From contig JANRIG010000020.1 of NCBI GenBank assembly GCA_033765235.1, positions 62,001 to 126,000 on the forward strand: 64,000 nucleotides of DNA, in the 5' to 3' direction. How positions within the stretch are numbered: the stretch's first letter is position 1; each line of letters starts with the position of its first letter. Both the position numbers and the translations under genes were made by a program. The notes beneath the pieces are model-generated. The model had not been told where the DNA came from. It saw only the letters and a list, made by a program, of their open reading frames with translations, and ran no database searches. Origin of the DNA: JANRIG01 sp033765235. GTDB lineage: Bacteria > Bacteroidota > Bacteroidia > Cytophagales > UBA9547. This document shows positions 17,490 to 26,422 of the stretch, one piece after another.

Positions 17490-17879
17490 TTGAATAGAAA
17501 ACTTAAAAAATTCGGTATTTTTACATTTATCATCAGCCTATTTATATTGGTTTGTAATAGTTTTTTTGGAGAAACTGTAGTGAACCCATATGTATGGCAT
17601 ATACTTATATTTATATGTGCTATGATGTTTGGCACCTATTTTCTCACATTTAGAGGTATGCAAAAAGACGTGTATGATGCACAAAACTACTTCTTGATAA
17701 GTACAGCCATAAGACTGTTTTTGTCGGGCTTCACATTATTTTTGTATATATATTTTATACGTATTCACAGGTTCACGTTTGTATTAAATTTTTTTATTTT
17801 ATATTTTCTCTACACTTTTTTTGAAATAAAAACTCTTTTGTTAAGTTTGCAACCTAATAATAAGGGAAATAATCTCTGA
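17490..17879 (+). CDS. AtpI-like small membrane protein ahead of atpB
   Basis: 129 residues from TTG 17490, chosen for the GGAGG 8 bp upstream. Four membrane helices are predicted: FGIFTFIISLFILVCNSFF, YVWHILIFICAMMFGTYFL, YFLISTAIRLFLSGFTLFLY and FVLNFFILYFLYTFFEIKTL. Position and topology match the AtpI-like or 'hypothetical' protein at the head of Bacteroidota ATP synthase operons; AtpI assists c-ring assembly in other bacteria. Sequence similarity to AtpI is not evident by eye. Its TGA overlaps the atpB ATG (TGATG), suggesting translational coupling. Confidence 0.65.
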   Translation: MNRKLKKFGIFTFIISLFILVCNSFFGETVVNPYVWHILIFICAMMFGTYFLTFRGMQKDVYDAQNYFLISTAIRLFLSGFTLFLYIYFIRIHRFTFVLNFFILYFLYTFFEIKTLLLSLQPNNKGNNL

Positions 17880-18937
17880 TGCAGAAATACACGCTACAAA
17901 TGTCGAGCAATTTTTACAGGAAAATAATTTTTATATTAACGCTATTAATTTCATTATCAGCATTTTCTGAAAATGTAGCAGAGGGGTCAAATGAAAAAGA
18001 AGGAGAAGAAAAATTTAATGCCATAGAAGTCATCATGCACCACGTGAGCGACTCTCATGAGTGGCATATATGCAGTATAGGCGAAAATCACATAACCATA
18101 CCTCTTCCTGTCATACTTTATTCATCCACCAAAGGGTTAGTGTGTTTTATGTCAGACAATTTTCACAATGCAGCGCATAAATACCAAAGTTATAAGATAG
18201 AACATGAGCATATACTATCAGAAGATACAGGCGAAACCATTTTTGATATATCCATCACCAAAAATGTAGCCTCTATGATGATGTCTGCATTGATACTTAT
18301 CTTTATATTTTGCACGGTTGCAGGCTCACTCAGGCGCAATGCAGGACAAGCACCACGAGGCATACAGTCATTTTTTGAACCTTTGGTCATATTTGTGCGA
18401 GACGAAATTGCAAAACCCTATATTGGTGACAAATACGCACGTTTTTTGCCCTATCTTCTGACAGTATTTTTCTTTATATGGTTAAATAATTTAATGGGTA
18501 TCATACCATCAGGGGCAAACCTTACAGGAAACATTGCAGTGACGCTCACATTATCAGTATTCACCCTCATTATCACCAATGTATCGGCTAACGGTGCCTA
18601 CTGGGGCCATATATTTGCCCCGCCCGTACCCGTAATGATATGGCCTATTATGATACCTGTAGAAATTATCAGTATATTTACCAAGCCATTTGCACTAATG
18701 ATAAGGCTATTTGCCAATATTACCGCAGGGCACATCATCATACTCAGCATAGTGAGCATGATATTCATGTTCAAAAATTTATTAGTAGCCGGTGCTGCCA
18801 TACCCTTTGCCATAGTAATGGATGTATTGGAGTTTGGCGTGGCTGCTCTGCAAGCATATATATTTACATTGCTCTCTGCGTTGTTTATCGGTCAGGCAGT
18901 TGCAGAACATGAGCATCATGACGATGACCACCATTAA
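17879..18937 (+). CDS. atpB: F0F1 ATP synthase subunit a
   Basis: 352 residues. The proton-channel subunit against which the c ring turns. An N-terminal extension of ~130 residues holds a cleavable-looking signal segment (IIFILTLLISLSAFS) and a His-rich extracytoplasmic stretch (VIMHHVSDSHEWH). The core has the expected helices, with FFEPLVIFVRDEIAKPYIG, the WLNNLMGIIPSGANLTGNI loop, and the essential Arg in KPFALMIRLFANITAGHII. The tail ends AEHEHHDDDHH, a possible metal-binding segment. The N-terminal extension is common in Bacteroidota a subunits. Start overlaps the upstream stop; atpE follows after 29 bp. Confidence 0.95.
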   Translation: MQKYTLQMSSNFYRKIIFILTLLISLSAFSENVAEGSNEKEGEEKFNAIEVIMHHVSDSHEWHICSIGENHITIPLPVILYSSTKGLVCFMSDNFHNAAHKYQSYKIEHEHILSEDTGETIFDISITKNVASMMMSALILIFIFCTVAGSLRRNAGQAPRGIQSFFEPLVIFVRDEIAKPYIGDKYARFLPYLLTVFFFIWLNNLMGIIPSGANLTGNIAVTLTLSVFTLIITNVSANGAYWGHIFAPPVPVMIWPIMIPVEIISIFTKPFALMIRLFANITAGHIIILSIVSMIFMFKNLLVAGAAIPFAIVMDVLEFGVAALQAYIFTLLSALFIGQAVAEHEHHDDDHH

Positions 18938-18966
18938 TAATTTTACAAACTTAATATAATTACAAA

Positions 18967-19218
18967 ATGTCATTATTAAATATCCTCCTCGAAGTAAGCG
19001 GAAATTTCAGCACCCTTGGTGCAGGTATCGGAGCCGGATTGGCCGTGATAGGTGCCGGAATAGGTATAGGTCAAATAGGCGGCAAAGCTATGGAAGCTAT
19101 GGCACGCCAACCTGAGATGGCCGGCAAAGTACAAACCGGTATGCTTATAGCAGCTGCCCTTATAGAAGGTGCTACGCTATTTGCCATAGTGGTATGTCTA
19201 TTGGCTGCATTAGGTTAA
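18967..19218 (+). CDS. atpE: F0F1 ATP synthase subunit c
   Basis: 83-residue hairpin of two membrane helices forming the c ring. Helix 1 is glycine-rich (GAGIGAGLAVIGAGIGIGQIGG), the polar loop is ARQPE, and helix 2 has the ion-carrying Glu67 in ALIEGATLF. A Gln lies at position 36, but the residue after Glu67 is Gly rather than the Ser/Thr typical of sodium-coupled rings, so proton coupling is the better guess. A 12-bp hairpin (19243-19275) follows before atpF. Confidence 0.96.
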   Translation: MSLLNILLEVSGNFSTLGAGIGAGLAVIGAGIGIGQIGGKAMEAMARQPEMAGKVQTGMLIAAALIEGATLFAIVVCLLAALG

Positions 19219-19242
19219 TAGAAAAACCAAAAAAAATTATTA

Positions 19243-19275
19243 CATAAGATAGGGTATCTTTACCTCTGTCTTATG
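19243..19275 (+). terminator. Hairpin between atpE and atpF
   Basis: CATAAGATAGGG (19243-19254) pairs over 12 bp (two G-U) with 19264-19275 around a 9-base loop, 25 bp after the atpE stop and 36 bp before the atpF start. The 92-bp gap is the only large one in the operon. Partial termination or protection of an atpE-ending mRNA would raise subunit c above b, delta and alpha, matching ring stoichiometry; this is an inference. Confidence 0.45.
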
Positions 19276-19310
19276 ATTTATTATATTTATACACTAAAAA
19301 TAATATTGGT

Positions 19311-19805
19311 ATGGAATTAGTAACCCCCAATCTTGGACTTATCGTGTGGACTACGATAATATTTTTGTCACTCCTGTTTTTGCTTTCGAGGTTTGCATGG
19401 TCGCCGATAGTAAAGGCACTGGAAGAGCGTGAGCACTTTATCGAAGATGCACTCAACGCAGCCCAAAAAGCAAAAGAAGACATGGAAAATCTAAAAGCAG
19501 ATAATGAAAAACTGCTATATGAGGCACGTGTAGAACGTGACAAAATGCTTAAAGATGCTGCATTGGTGGCATCTAATACCATATCCGAAGCCAAAGACAA
19601 AGCTGCTGTAGAAGCCGGCAAAATGATAGAAAATGCACGTTTGCAAATTCAAAATGAAAAAAATGCAGCCATAACCGAACTTAAAAATTTGGTAGCAAGT
19701 GCATCGGTAGATATAGCTGAAAAAATATTGAAAAAACAGTTGACCTCCGATGAATCGCAAAATATACTGATAGAAGAATATTTAAAGGAATCAAAACTTA
19801 ACTAA
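19311..19805 (+). CDS. atpF: F0F1 ATP synthase subunit b
   Basis: 164 residues. One N-terminal membrane helix (LIVWTTIIFLSLLFLLSRFA, ~8-27) and a long charged helix rich in Ala, Lys and Glu to the end (AQKAKEDMENLKADNEKLL, EAKDKAAVEAGKMIENA). This is the peripheral stalk linking subunit a to delta and alpha. ATG 19311. Two bases separate it from atpH. Confidence 0.94.
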   Translation: MELVTPNLGLIVWTTIIFLSLLFLLSRFAWSPIVKALEEREHFIEDALNAAQKAKEDMENLKADNEKLLYEARVERDKMLKDAALVASNTISEAKDKAAVEAGKMIENARLQIQNEKNAAITELKNLVASASVDIAEKILKKQLTSDESQNILIEEYLKESKLN

Positions 19806-19807
19806 CC

Positions 19808-20344
19808 GTGTCTGAATACAGAGTAGCATCAGCATATGCAAAATCATTGATAGACTTGAGCATGCAACAAAATGTGCTTGACCAAATACACAATGACATG
19901 GTGTTGGCTGCCCGTGTGTGTAGCCAAAGTCGTGAACTTCGCAACCTGCTCTCAAGCCCTATTGTACATATATACAAAAAGCTCGAAATCGTAAAACAAA
20001 TATTTGAGCATAAAGTACATACGCTTAGTTTTCAGTTTTTTATACTCATTACCAAAAAAGGCAGAGACAGATATTTATATGCTATCGTTAATGAATTTAT
20101 AAGTCAATATCGCAAAATACAAGGGCTTGAAACACTCACTGTAACTACCGCTGTAAAAATTGACAAAAAATTGCAAAACAGCATATTGGATGCTGTAAAA
20201 AATATTTCGGACAAAAAACTTGAAATCAATACCAAAGTAGATCCAAGCATATTAGGAGGCTTTTTGGTAAATGCAGGCGGGCGTCAATTAGATGCCTCTG
20301 TTCGAAAAAAATTAAACGACTATAAAAAAGGAATTATTAAATAA
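19808..20344 (+). CDS. atpH: F0F1 ATP synthase subunit delta
   Basis: 178 residues, starting at GTG 19808, just 2 bp after the atpF stop; no ATG fits. N-terminal helical domain begins YRVASAYAKSLIDLSMQ, and the C-terminal half has the delta signature LEINTKVDPSILGGFLVNAG followed by DASVRKKLNDYK. It joins the b stalk to the top of the alpha/beta head. Confidence 0.93.
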   Translation: MSEYRVASAYAKSLIDLSMQQNVLDQIHNDMVLAARVCSQSRELRNLLSSPIVHIYKKLEIVKQIFEHKVHTLSFQFFILITKKGRDRYLYAIVNEFISQYRKIQGLETLTVTTAVKIDKKLQNSILDAVKNISDKKLEINTKVDPSILGGFLVNAGGRQLDASVRKKLNDYKKGIIK

Positions 20345-20353
20345 ACAAATATC

Positions 20354-21946
20354 ATGGCAGCAGACATAAGACCTGATGAAATATCAGCAATACTCAGAGA
20401 GCAGCTTTCAAATGTAAAAACCGAAGCTGAACTGGAAGAGATAGGTACCGTGCTCAGCATTGGCGACGGTGTGGCACGCATATATGGTCTTACCCATATA
20501 CAATCCGGCGAACTTTTAGAATTTCAAAATGGCACCAAAGGGATGGCACTCAACCTTGAAGAGGATAATGTAGGTGCTGTGGTGCTTGGAAACTCATCAG
20601 GAATAAAAGAAGGTGCTTCAGTGAAACGCACCAAGCAAATAGCCTATATCATGGCAGGTGAAGGTATGCTGGGGCGTGTGGTAGATATGCTGGGCAACCC
20701 CATAGATGGCAAAGGCCCGCTCACAGGCGAACTTTATGAAATGCCACTTGAACGCAGAGCCCCCGGAGTAATATTTCGCCAGCCGGTAAATGAGCCTCTG
20801 CAAACCGGTATAAAAGCTATAGATGCTATGATACCCATAGGTCGCGGGCAGCGCGAGCTTATCATTGGCGACCGCCAAACAGGCAAAACTACGGTAGCCA
20901 TAGATACCATACTTAACCAAAAAGAATTTTACGACAAAGGACAACCTGTATATTGTATATATGTGGCAGTAGGACAAAAAGCTTCTACTGTGGCTCAGGT
21001 GCTGAATACTCTCGAAAAAGGAGGAGCTCTCAAATATACCGTGGTAGTGGCTGCCAATGCTTCTGACCCTGCCCCTATGCAGTTTTATGCACCATTCACT
21101 GGTGCTGCCATAGGCGAATATTTCAGAGACACCGGTAGGCCGGCGCTGGTAATATATGACGATCTTTCCAAACAAGCAGTAGCATATAGAGAAGTATCTC
21201 TACTGCTTCGTCGCCCTCCGGGTCGTGAGGCATATCCGGGCGATGTATTTTACCTCCATAGCCGATTGCTTGAGAGGGCTGCCAAAATCAATAATCAAGA
21301 TGATATAGCACGCAGTATGAACGACTTGCCTCCATCGCTCAAAGGCAAGGTAAAAGGTGGCGGCTCGCTCACTTCACTACCTATTATTGAGACACAAGCC
21401 GGCGATGTATCTGCATACATACCTACCAATGTGATATCTATCACAGATGGTCAAATATTTCTAGAGACTAACTTATTCAACTCCGGCATACGCCCGGCTA
21501 TCAATGTAGGTATATCCGTATCCAGGGTGGGTGGCAATGCACAAATAAAATCTATGAAAAAAGTGGCAGGTACACTCAAACTTGACCAAGCACAGTTTCG
21601 TGAGTTGGAGGCTTTTGCCAAATTTGGCTCAGACCTTGATGCAGCTACCAAGCTGGTGATAGAAAGAGGGCGTCGCAACCTTGAAATATTAAAACAAGCC
21701 AACTACTCACCTGTGTCTGTAGAGTTGCAAGTAGCTATCATATATATATCTACCAACGGCTATCTTGATCGCATACCCGTGAATAGGATAAAAGAATTTG
21801 AAAATGAATTTTACCGCATATTGAGCTCTACCCACAGAGCCACATTAGACACCATACGTTCCGGCAAAATAGACGATACGGTGACAGATGTGCTCAAAAC
21901 TACCGCCAAAGATTTGGTAAAGTCTTTTATATCAACTAATCCATAG
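20354..21946 (+). CDS. atpA: F0F1 ATP synthase subunit alpha
   Basis: 530 residues. Non-catalytic nucleotide-binding head subunit. The N-terminal beta barrel (~25-95) includes GTVLSIGDGVARIYGL. Walker A GDRQTGKT is at about residue 172, followed by AIDTILNQ; the later VIYDDLSKQAVAYREVSLLL and RRPPGREAYPGDVFYLHSRL segments are nearly invariant in the family. The alpha-specific GSLTSLPIIETQAGDVSAYI is also present. atpH lies 9 bp upstream, atpG 15 bp downstream. The beta gene is not in the window. Confidence 0.97.
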   Translation: MAADIRPDEISAILREQLSNVKTEAELEEIGTVLSIGDGVARIYGLTHIQSGELLEFQNGTKGMALNLEEDNVGAVVLGNSSGIKEGASVKRTKQIAYIMAGEGMLGRVVDMLGNPIDGKGPLTGELYEMPLERRAPGVIFRQPVNEPLQTGIKAIDAMIPIGRGQRELIIGDRQTGKTTVAIDTILNQKEFYDKGQPVYCIYVAVGQKASTVAQVLNTLEKGGALKYTVVVAANASDPAPMQFYAPFTGAAIGEYFRDTGRPALVIYDDLSKQAVAYREVSLLLRRPPGREAYPGDVFYLHSRLLERAAKINNQDDIARSMNDLPPSLKGKVKGGGSLTSLPIIETQAGDVSAYIPTNVISITDGQIFLETNLFNSGIRPAINVGISVSRVGGNAQIKSMKKVAGTLKLDQAQFRELEAFAKFGSDLDAATKLVIERGRRNLEILKQANYSPVSVELQVAIIYISTNGYLDRIPVNRIKEFENEFYRILSSTHRATLDTIRSGKIDDTVTDVLKTTAKDLVKSFISTNP

Positions 21947-21961
21947 AAAACATAAAAGTAT

Positions 21962-22846
21962 ATGCCCAGCTTAAAAGAGGTACGAAACAGGATAAGGTCA
22001 GTGACATCTACCCAGCAGATAACCAAAGCTATGAAAATGGTAGCTGCGGCAAAATTGCGCAAGGCGCAAGATGCTATGATGCAAATGCGCCCTTATGCCG
22101 GCAAGCTGAATGAGATACTTTCTAACCTATCGTCCAATCCTGATATACTGGCAGATAACCCTTATACCAAAATAAGACCGGAAGAAAAAATATTATTGAT
22201 AATAGTGACCTCTGACAGGGGGCTCTGTGGACCATTTAACTCTAATGTACTGAAAAATACTGTAGCACTGCTATCAGACAAATATGCCGAACAGCATAAA
22301 AATAAAAATGTGACTTTTCTATGCATAGGTAAAAGAGGATATGAATTTTTTCATAAAAGATACCCTGACAAAGTGATTAGTGATTATGCCTATATCTTGC
22401 ATGGAGTAACATTTGAAAAGGTAAAAGAAGCAGCCGAGAATGCCATGAGCGGCTTTGAAGCCGGACTATATGATAAAATTGAAATAATATATAACGAGTT
22501 TAAAAATGTAGCCACACAGATACTCAGGGTAGAACAATTTTTGCCTGTAATACCACAAGCGTCAACAGAAACAAAGCAAAACAACGATTACATTTTTGAG
22601 CCTTCGGCAGACTTAATAGTGAATGAGTTGGTACCTAAGTCTCTGAAAATAAAGTTTTATAGGGCTGTATTGGAGTCCAATGCCTCAGAGCAAGGTGCCC
22701 GAATGACTGCCATGGACAAGGCCACGGACAATGCCGGAGAGCTCCTCAAAGAGCTCAAAATCATGTATAACCGCACGCGCCAAGCGGCCATTACCAAAGA
22801 AATATTGGAGATAGTGGGCGGAGCTGAGGCTTTGGCAGCGAAGTAG
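21962..22846 (+). CDS. atpG: F0F1 ATP synthase subunit gamma
   Basis: 294 residues forming the central rotor shaft. The N-terminal helix is typical: SLKEVRNRIRSVTSTQQIT, then KAMKMVAAAKLRKAQ. The Rossmann-like middle has TSDRGLCGPFNSNV. The C-terminal helix has EQGARMTAMDKATDNAGELL and ends YNRTRQAAITKEILEIVGGA. It is the last gene of this group; atpD and atpC, normally next in most bacteria, are absent, as is usual in Bacteroidota where they form a separate locus. Confidence 0.96.
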   Translation: MPSLKEVRNRIRSVTSTQQITKAMKMVAAAKLRKAQDAMMQMRPYAGKLNEILSNLSSNPDILADNPYTKIRPEEKILLIIVTSDRGLCGPFNSNVLKNTVALLSDKYAEQHKNKNVTFLCIGKRGYEFFHKRYPDKVISDYAYILHGVTFEKVKEAAENAMSGFEAGLYDKIEIIYNEFKNVATQILRVEQFLPVIPQASTETKQNNDYIFEPSADLIVNELVPKSLKIKFYRAVLESNASEQGARMTAMDKATDNAGELLKELKIMYNRTRQAAITKEILEIVGGAEALAAK

Positions 22847-22889
22847 TATTAAAATATTCATACAAATTTTTACTTTTAAATACTTATAA

Positions 22890-23519
22890 ATGAGACACTT
22901 ATATGCCTTATGCTTTTTATATGTGATGCAATTGAGTGCACAAGACATATTACATTTTCAAAATGGCAAAAATGATACTGTGAAAGTGATTGAAATAAAT
23001 ACCTATGAGGTAGTGTATAAAAAATTCAAATTACAATATGGACCTATTTATAAAATATCACTGATTGATATATCTAAAATTGTATATTACAATGGTCAAA
23101 TTGAAGATTTTACAAATTTTATCAAAGCACATTCAAATCCTGCACAACCTCTATATCAAATAGTAGAGTAGCCATTACCGGATGAATATGCAAAAATGAC
23201 GGCTGATGAATTGTATAATTTAGGTATTAAAGATTGTAAGTTGACCTATAAAAATTATAAAGATGCCAGCAATGCTACTTTGTTCACATCCATGTTTCTT
23301 ACAACGTTTGTGGCAGTAGGTACCTCTGCAACTCCCCCATCAAAAGATAGATACACCTATCCAAATGTGATATTATCCAAAAACCCACACTACGTGAGAG
23401 GATTTGACTATCAGGCATGGAAAACAAAAAGGACATATGTATGGACAAATTTTACGAGTGGCACTATTATTTCTCTATTTGCATATATGATATATGCATC
23501 TTCCGGAAGTACAAGATGA
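22890..23519 (+). pseudogene. Small secreted/membrane protein gene split by an in-frame TAG
   Basis: The first part (22890-23168) codes for 93 residues with a signal peptide (MRHLYALCFLYVMQLSAQ) and a domain with DILHFQNGKNDTVKVIEINT and YEVVYKKF, ending QIVE. A TAG (23169-23171) follows. The same frame then stays open to 23519, first CCATTACCGGATGAATATGC (PLPDEYA), then a 107-residue frame from ATG 23196 with YNLGIKDCKLTYKNYKDASN and two hydrophobic stretches. N-terminal 'GK..KVIEIN..EVVYK' domains joined to a C-terminal Y-rich membrane segment are a known Bacteroidota layout, so this was almost certainly one gene of about 209 codons. A CAG-to-TAG change would explain it. It may be dead, read through, or a sequencing error. 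Confidence 0.7.
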
Positions 23520-23565
23520 TTTTTTTGGATAATATAATATTATTATTTTTAGTCTTAGACCAAGC

Positions 23566-24081
23566 TCAAAAAAAATGCCCCTGCTCATCATCACCAAATA
23601 TATTGGTTTGGTATCCTGTGCCGCTGTATTTGCGCTCGTGGTTGAGCAGCCACCGCTTGCGCCATAGCTCCCATGCATACCCTGTAAGGCTGCCGCTTGA
23701 TCCTACTATTCTATGGCATGGCACCACTATGGCGAGTACATTTTGTGCATTGGCATTGGCTACAGCCCTCACCTTGTTTGCCATACCCATACTTGTAGCC
23801 AAATCTGAATATGTAGCAGTGGTGCCATACTTCACATTAGATATATATTTCCACACATTTATCTGAAAATCAGTACCTTGTAAATATATTGGAATGTCAA
23901 ATAATTGGCGTGTACCTGCAAAATATTCTAAGAGCTGTGTTTTTGCATTTAATAGTATACTACTTTCATTTATTGCATGTGATGTAGGTTGTGACAAAAA
24001 TGATATATTGATAATGTTATCTTCAAATTCTACTATTTCTAAATGTCCAATAGGAGTAGCAAATTGTATGGCTTTGCTCAT
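23566..24081 (-). CDS. ogt: Methylated-DNA--protein-cysteine methyltransferase
   Basis: 171 residues. A suicide enzyme that removes alkyl groups from O6-alkylguanine. The active-site motif PCHR holds Cys122 (VLAIVVPCHRIVGSSGSLTG). The helix-turn-helix segment TYSDLATSMGMANKVRAVAN precedes it and the N-terminal domain is short. The C-terminus is about 15 residues longer than in many homologues. Its ATG overlaps the cca stop codon by 4 bases (ATGA), so the two are translated in tandem. Confidence 0.94.
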   Translation of the reverse strand: MSKAIQFATPIGHLEIVEFEDNIINISFLSQPTSHAINESSILLNAKTQLLEYFAGTRQLFDIPIYLQGTDFQINVWKYISNVKYGTTATYSDLATSMGMANKVRAVANANAQNVLAIVVPCHRIVGSSGSLTGYAWELWRKRWLLNHERKYSGTGYQTNIFGDDEQGHFF

Positions 24082-25487
24082 GGTATGACTTTGGTTTTGG
24101 CTACTTCATACATGTATTGGAGCGCAGCTTCATATTCATTGGGCACAATACCATCTACAATAGCTTCTCTCACTATATTTTTTATTTCACCTACTATCTT
24201 GCCGGGAGGCAGTTGCAGTTTTTCCATGATTATTTCTCCTGTGATTACGGGCTGAAAATTGCGCAGTGTATCTATTGCTTCTACTTCTTTTATTTTTTGT
24301 GATACTTTTTCAAAATTTTGTAAATATCGCGACACTTTATCTATATTTTTTGAAGTAATGTCGCATTTACAAAGCAGTAGCAGGTCATCAATTTCCGGTC
24401 CGGCATCTACCATGAGGCGTCTAATGGCGGAGTCTGTCACATGCTCTTTGGTGAGTGCTATAGGACGCAGGTGCAGTTGTACTAATTTTTGCACATATTT
24501 CATGTGCTCATTAAGTGGTAATTTGAAATTTTTGAATATTTCGGGCACCCATTTGGCTCCTAAGTCTTCATGCCCGTGAAATGTCCATCCATGTGTGGGG
24601 TCGTATCTTTTGGTGGCAGGCTTGGCTATGTCGTGCAGTATGGCAGCCCAACGCAGCCAAAGATTTGGGCTGAGTTTTGCAACATTGTCGAGCACCTGAA
24701 GGGTATGAAAAAAGTTGTCTTTATGTCCTTTTCCGTCAACATACTCAGCACCTTTGAGGGCTACCAGGCGTGGAAAAATGATTTCGAGCACCTCGGCATA
24801 GTATAGTAGTTTGAGACCGTAAGAGGGTACAGGTGAGAGTATTATCTTGTTTAGCTCCTCTGTTATGCGCTCTTGTGAGAGTATTTCTACCCTGTGTTTG
24901 TTACGCTTCATAGCCTCAAAAGTATCAGGGTCTATGTCAAATGTGAGCTGACTTGCAAATCTGCAAGCACGCAATATGCGAAGTGGGTCGTCTCTAAAGG
25001 TAATATCAGGCTCTAAAGGTGTCTTGATGATATAGTTTCGCATATCCTCCAGTCCTCCGAATGGGTCTATCAGGCTGCCATAGTCGGGCTCATTAAGGCT
25101 TATAGCCAAGGCATTGATAGTGAAGTCGCGGCGGTTTTGGTCATCTTGCAAAGTACCGCTTTCTACGATAGGTTTTCTGGATTCGGCTCTGTATGACTCT
25201 GTGCGGGCACCTACAAATTCTATTTGTACGTCATCTATGTTAATCATAGCAGTGCCAAAATTTTTGTACACAGCCACTTTGGTATCAGCACCGGAGAGAG
25301 TCACAAAAAGTTCGGCCATTTCTATTCCACTGCCTACACATACTATGTCTATATCTTTGTTATGACGTTGCAATAACAAATCGCGCACATAGCCCCCTAT
25401 CACATAAGTGGGTACTCCTGACTGTACTGTACATTTGCGCAAAATGTCAAAAATATGATTGGGTACAAGTTTGTCCGCATAATTCAT
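24078..25487 (-). CDS. cca: CCA-adding tRNA nucleotidyltransferase with HD domain
   Basis: 469 residues. Adds or repairs the 3' CCA of tRNAs, which matters here because tRNA-Cys does not encode CCA. The nucleotidyltransferase head shows GGYVRDLLLQRHNKDIDIV (residues ~32-50, with the DxD metal site), then RRDFTINALAI and DPLRILRACRFA. The C-terminal HD region has RWAAILHDIAKPATKR and FHGHEDLGAKW. A TACATTTG octamer (25499-25492) only 5 bp before the ATG is an exact -7 match; if used, the message would be leaderless. ogt overlaps the end. Confidence 0.95.
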   Translation of the reverse strand: MNYADKLVPNHIFDILRKCTVQSGVPTYVIGGYVRDLLLQRHNKDIDIVCVGSGIEMAELFVTLSGADTKVAVYKNFGTAMINIDDVQIEFVGARTESYRAESRKPIVESGTLQDDQNRRDFTINALAISLNEPDYGSLIDPFGGLEDMRNYIIKTPLEPDITFRDDPLRILRACRFASQLTFDIDPDTFEAMKRNKHRVEILSQERITEELNKIILSPVPSYGLKLLYYAEVLEIIFPRLVALKGAEYVDGKGHKDNFFHTLQVLDNVAKLSPNLWLRWAAILHDIAKPATKRYDPTHGWTFHGHEDLGAKWVPEIFKNFKLPLNEHMKYVQKLVQLHLRPIALTKEHVTDSAIRRLMVDAGPEIDDLLLLCKCDITSKNIDKVSRYLQNFEKVSQKIKEVEAIDTLRNFQPVITGEIIMEKLQLPPGKIVGEIKNIVREAIVDGIVPNEYEAALQYMYEVAKTKVIP

Positions 25488-25808
25488 ACCACAAATGTAG
25501 CAAGTTTTGATAGTTTGTTGTTAACTTAGCTATATGGTGCTATGGTATTTATTTAATATTTATATGGTAGCCGAGGATTAAATCAGTGACAGTATTATTG
25601 GATAAAAAAAAAGTAATCAGTAAAAATAATTAAATTCGCAATCTCGCTTCGGGTACATTACCTAATGTGTTGTGCCACGATACCTCACCACATTATATAC
25701 ATAGCAAAATAGTGAATAAAAATATAATATGTTTTCTATATTATCTGTCAGATATATTTCAAAGTTGATATCTTGTAACTATTATAACCTATATTTTGTT
25801 ACTCTAAC
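25488..25808. other. 321-bp divergent intergenic region
   Basis: Separates cca (minus) from the DUF2480 gene (plus). It holds the possible cca -7 box (25492-25499) and, just upstream of the plus gene, TATATTTTG (one base longer than consensus). I see no RNA gene, repeat or further reading frame in it. Confidence 0.6.
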
Positions 25809-26336
25809 ATGGAAAAAGAGATTATCAATAAGATAGCACAGAGTGCACTTATCAGTATAGACATGGAGGAGTGGTATGATGCTACGCCCAGGTTATATTT
25901 TGATATGAAAAAACTTCTTTTTCAAGAGTTGATACTCAGAGAAAAAGATTTGAGGGATTATATAAGCACACATAATTGGGAGCAATACAGAGGCAAGCAT
26001 GTAGCAGTATTTTGCAGTGCAGATGCAATAGTGCCTACTTGGGCATACATGTTGCTCATATCCAAAATAGCTCCAATAGCCCAAAGTGTGGTATGTGGCA
26101 CTTCCGAAAAACTCGAAGAAGCCATATGGGATAAAATACTACAAAATATAGATACAAGTAAGTATATTGATGCTAAAGTAGTGATAAAAGGATGCAGCCA
26201 AGTCCACATTCCTATATATGTATATTCAAAACTCACTGCTATGCTAGTACCGGTAGCAAGCAGCATAATGTATGGTGAGCCTTGCAGCACTGTGCCAGTG
26301 TACAAAAAACCAAAAAATGATGTACTTAACCTATAA
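25809..26336 (+). CDS. DUF2480 family protein
   Basis: 175 residues, no signal peptide or membrane helix. It opens INKIAQSALISIDMEEWYDA, with the region GKHVAVFCSADAIVPTWAYM and a late VVIKGCSQVHIPIYVYSKLT, all matching the DUF2480 family of Bacteroidota cytoplasmic proteins. The function is unknown; a conserved Cys-His pair (GCSQVHIP) might be functional, but this is a guess. Monocistronic, convergent with the phosphatase gene. Confidence 0.8.
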   Translation: MEKEIINKIAQSALISIDMEEWYDATPRLYFDMKKLLFQELILREKDLRDYISTHNWEQYRGKHVAVFCSADAIVPTWAYMLLISKIAPIAQSVVCGTSEKLEEAIWDKILQNIDTSKYIDAKVVIKGCSQVHIPIYVYSKLTAMLVPVASSIMYGEPCSTVPVYKKPKNDVLNL

Positions 26337-26422
26337 CCCAAAAATCTCAATAAACTTTATATTACTGCCTTAAACTGCTTCTAAGTAATGTAATAATTGC
26401 CTGTTTATAAGCCAATTATCTA

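Noticed and set aside
25492..25499. TACATTTG as a firm cca promoter
   Set aside because: It lies only 5 bp before the ATG, so use would need a leaderless mRNA. Kept as a note only.
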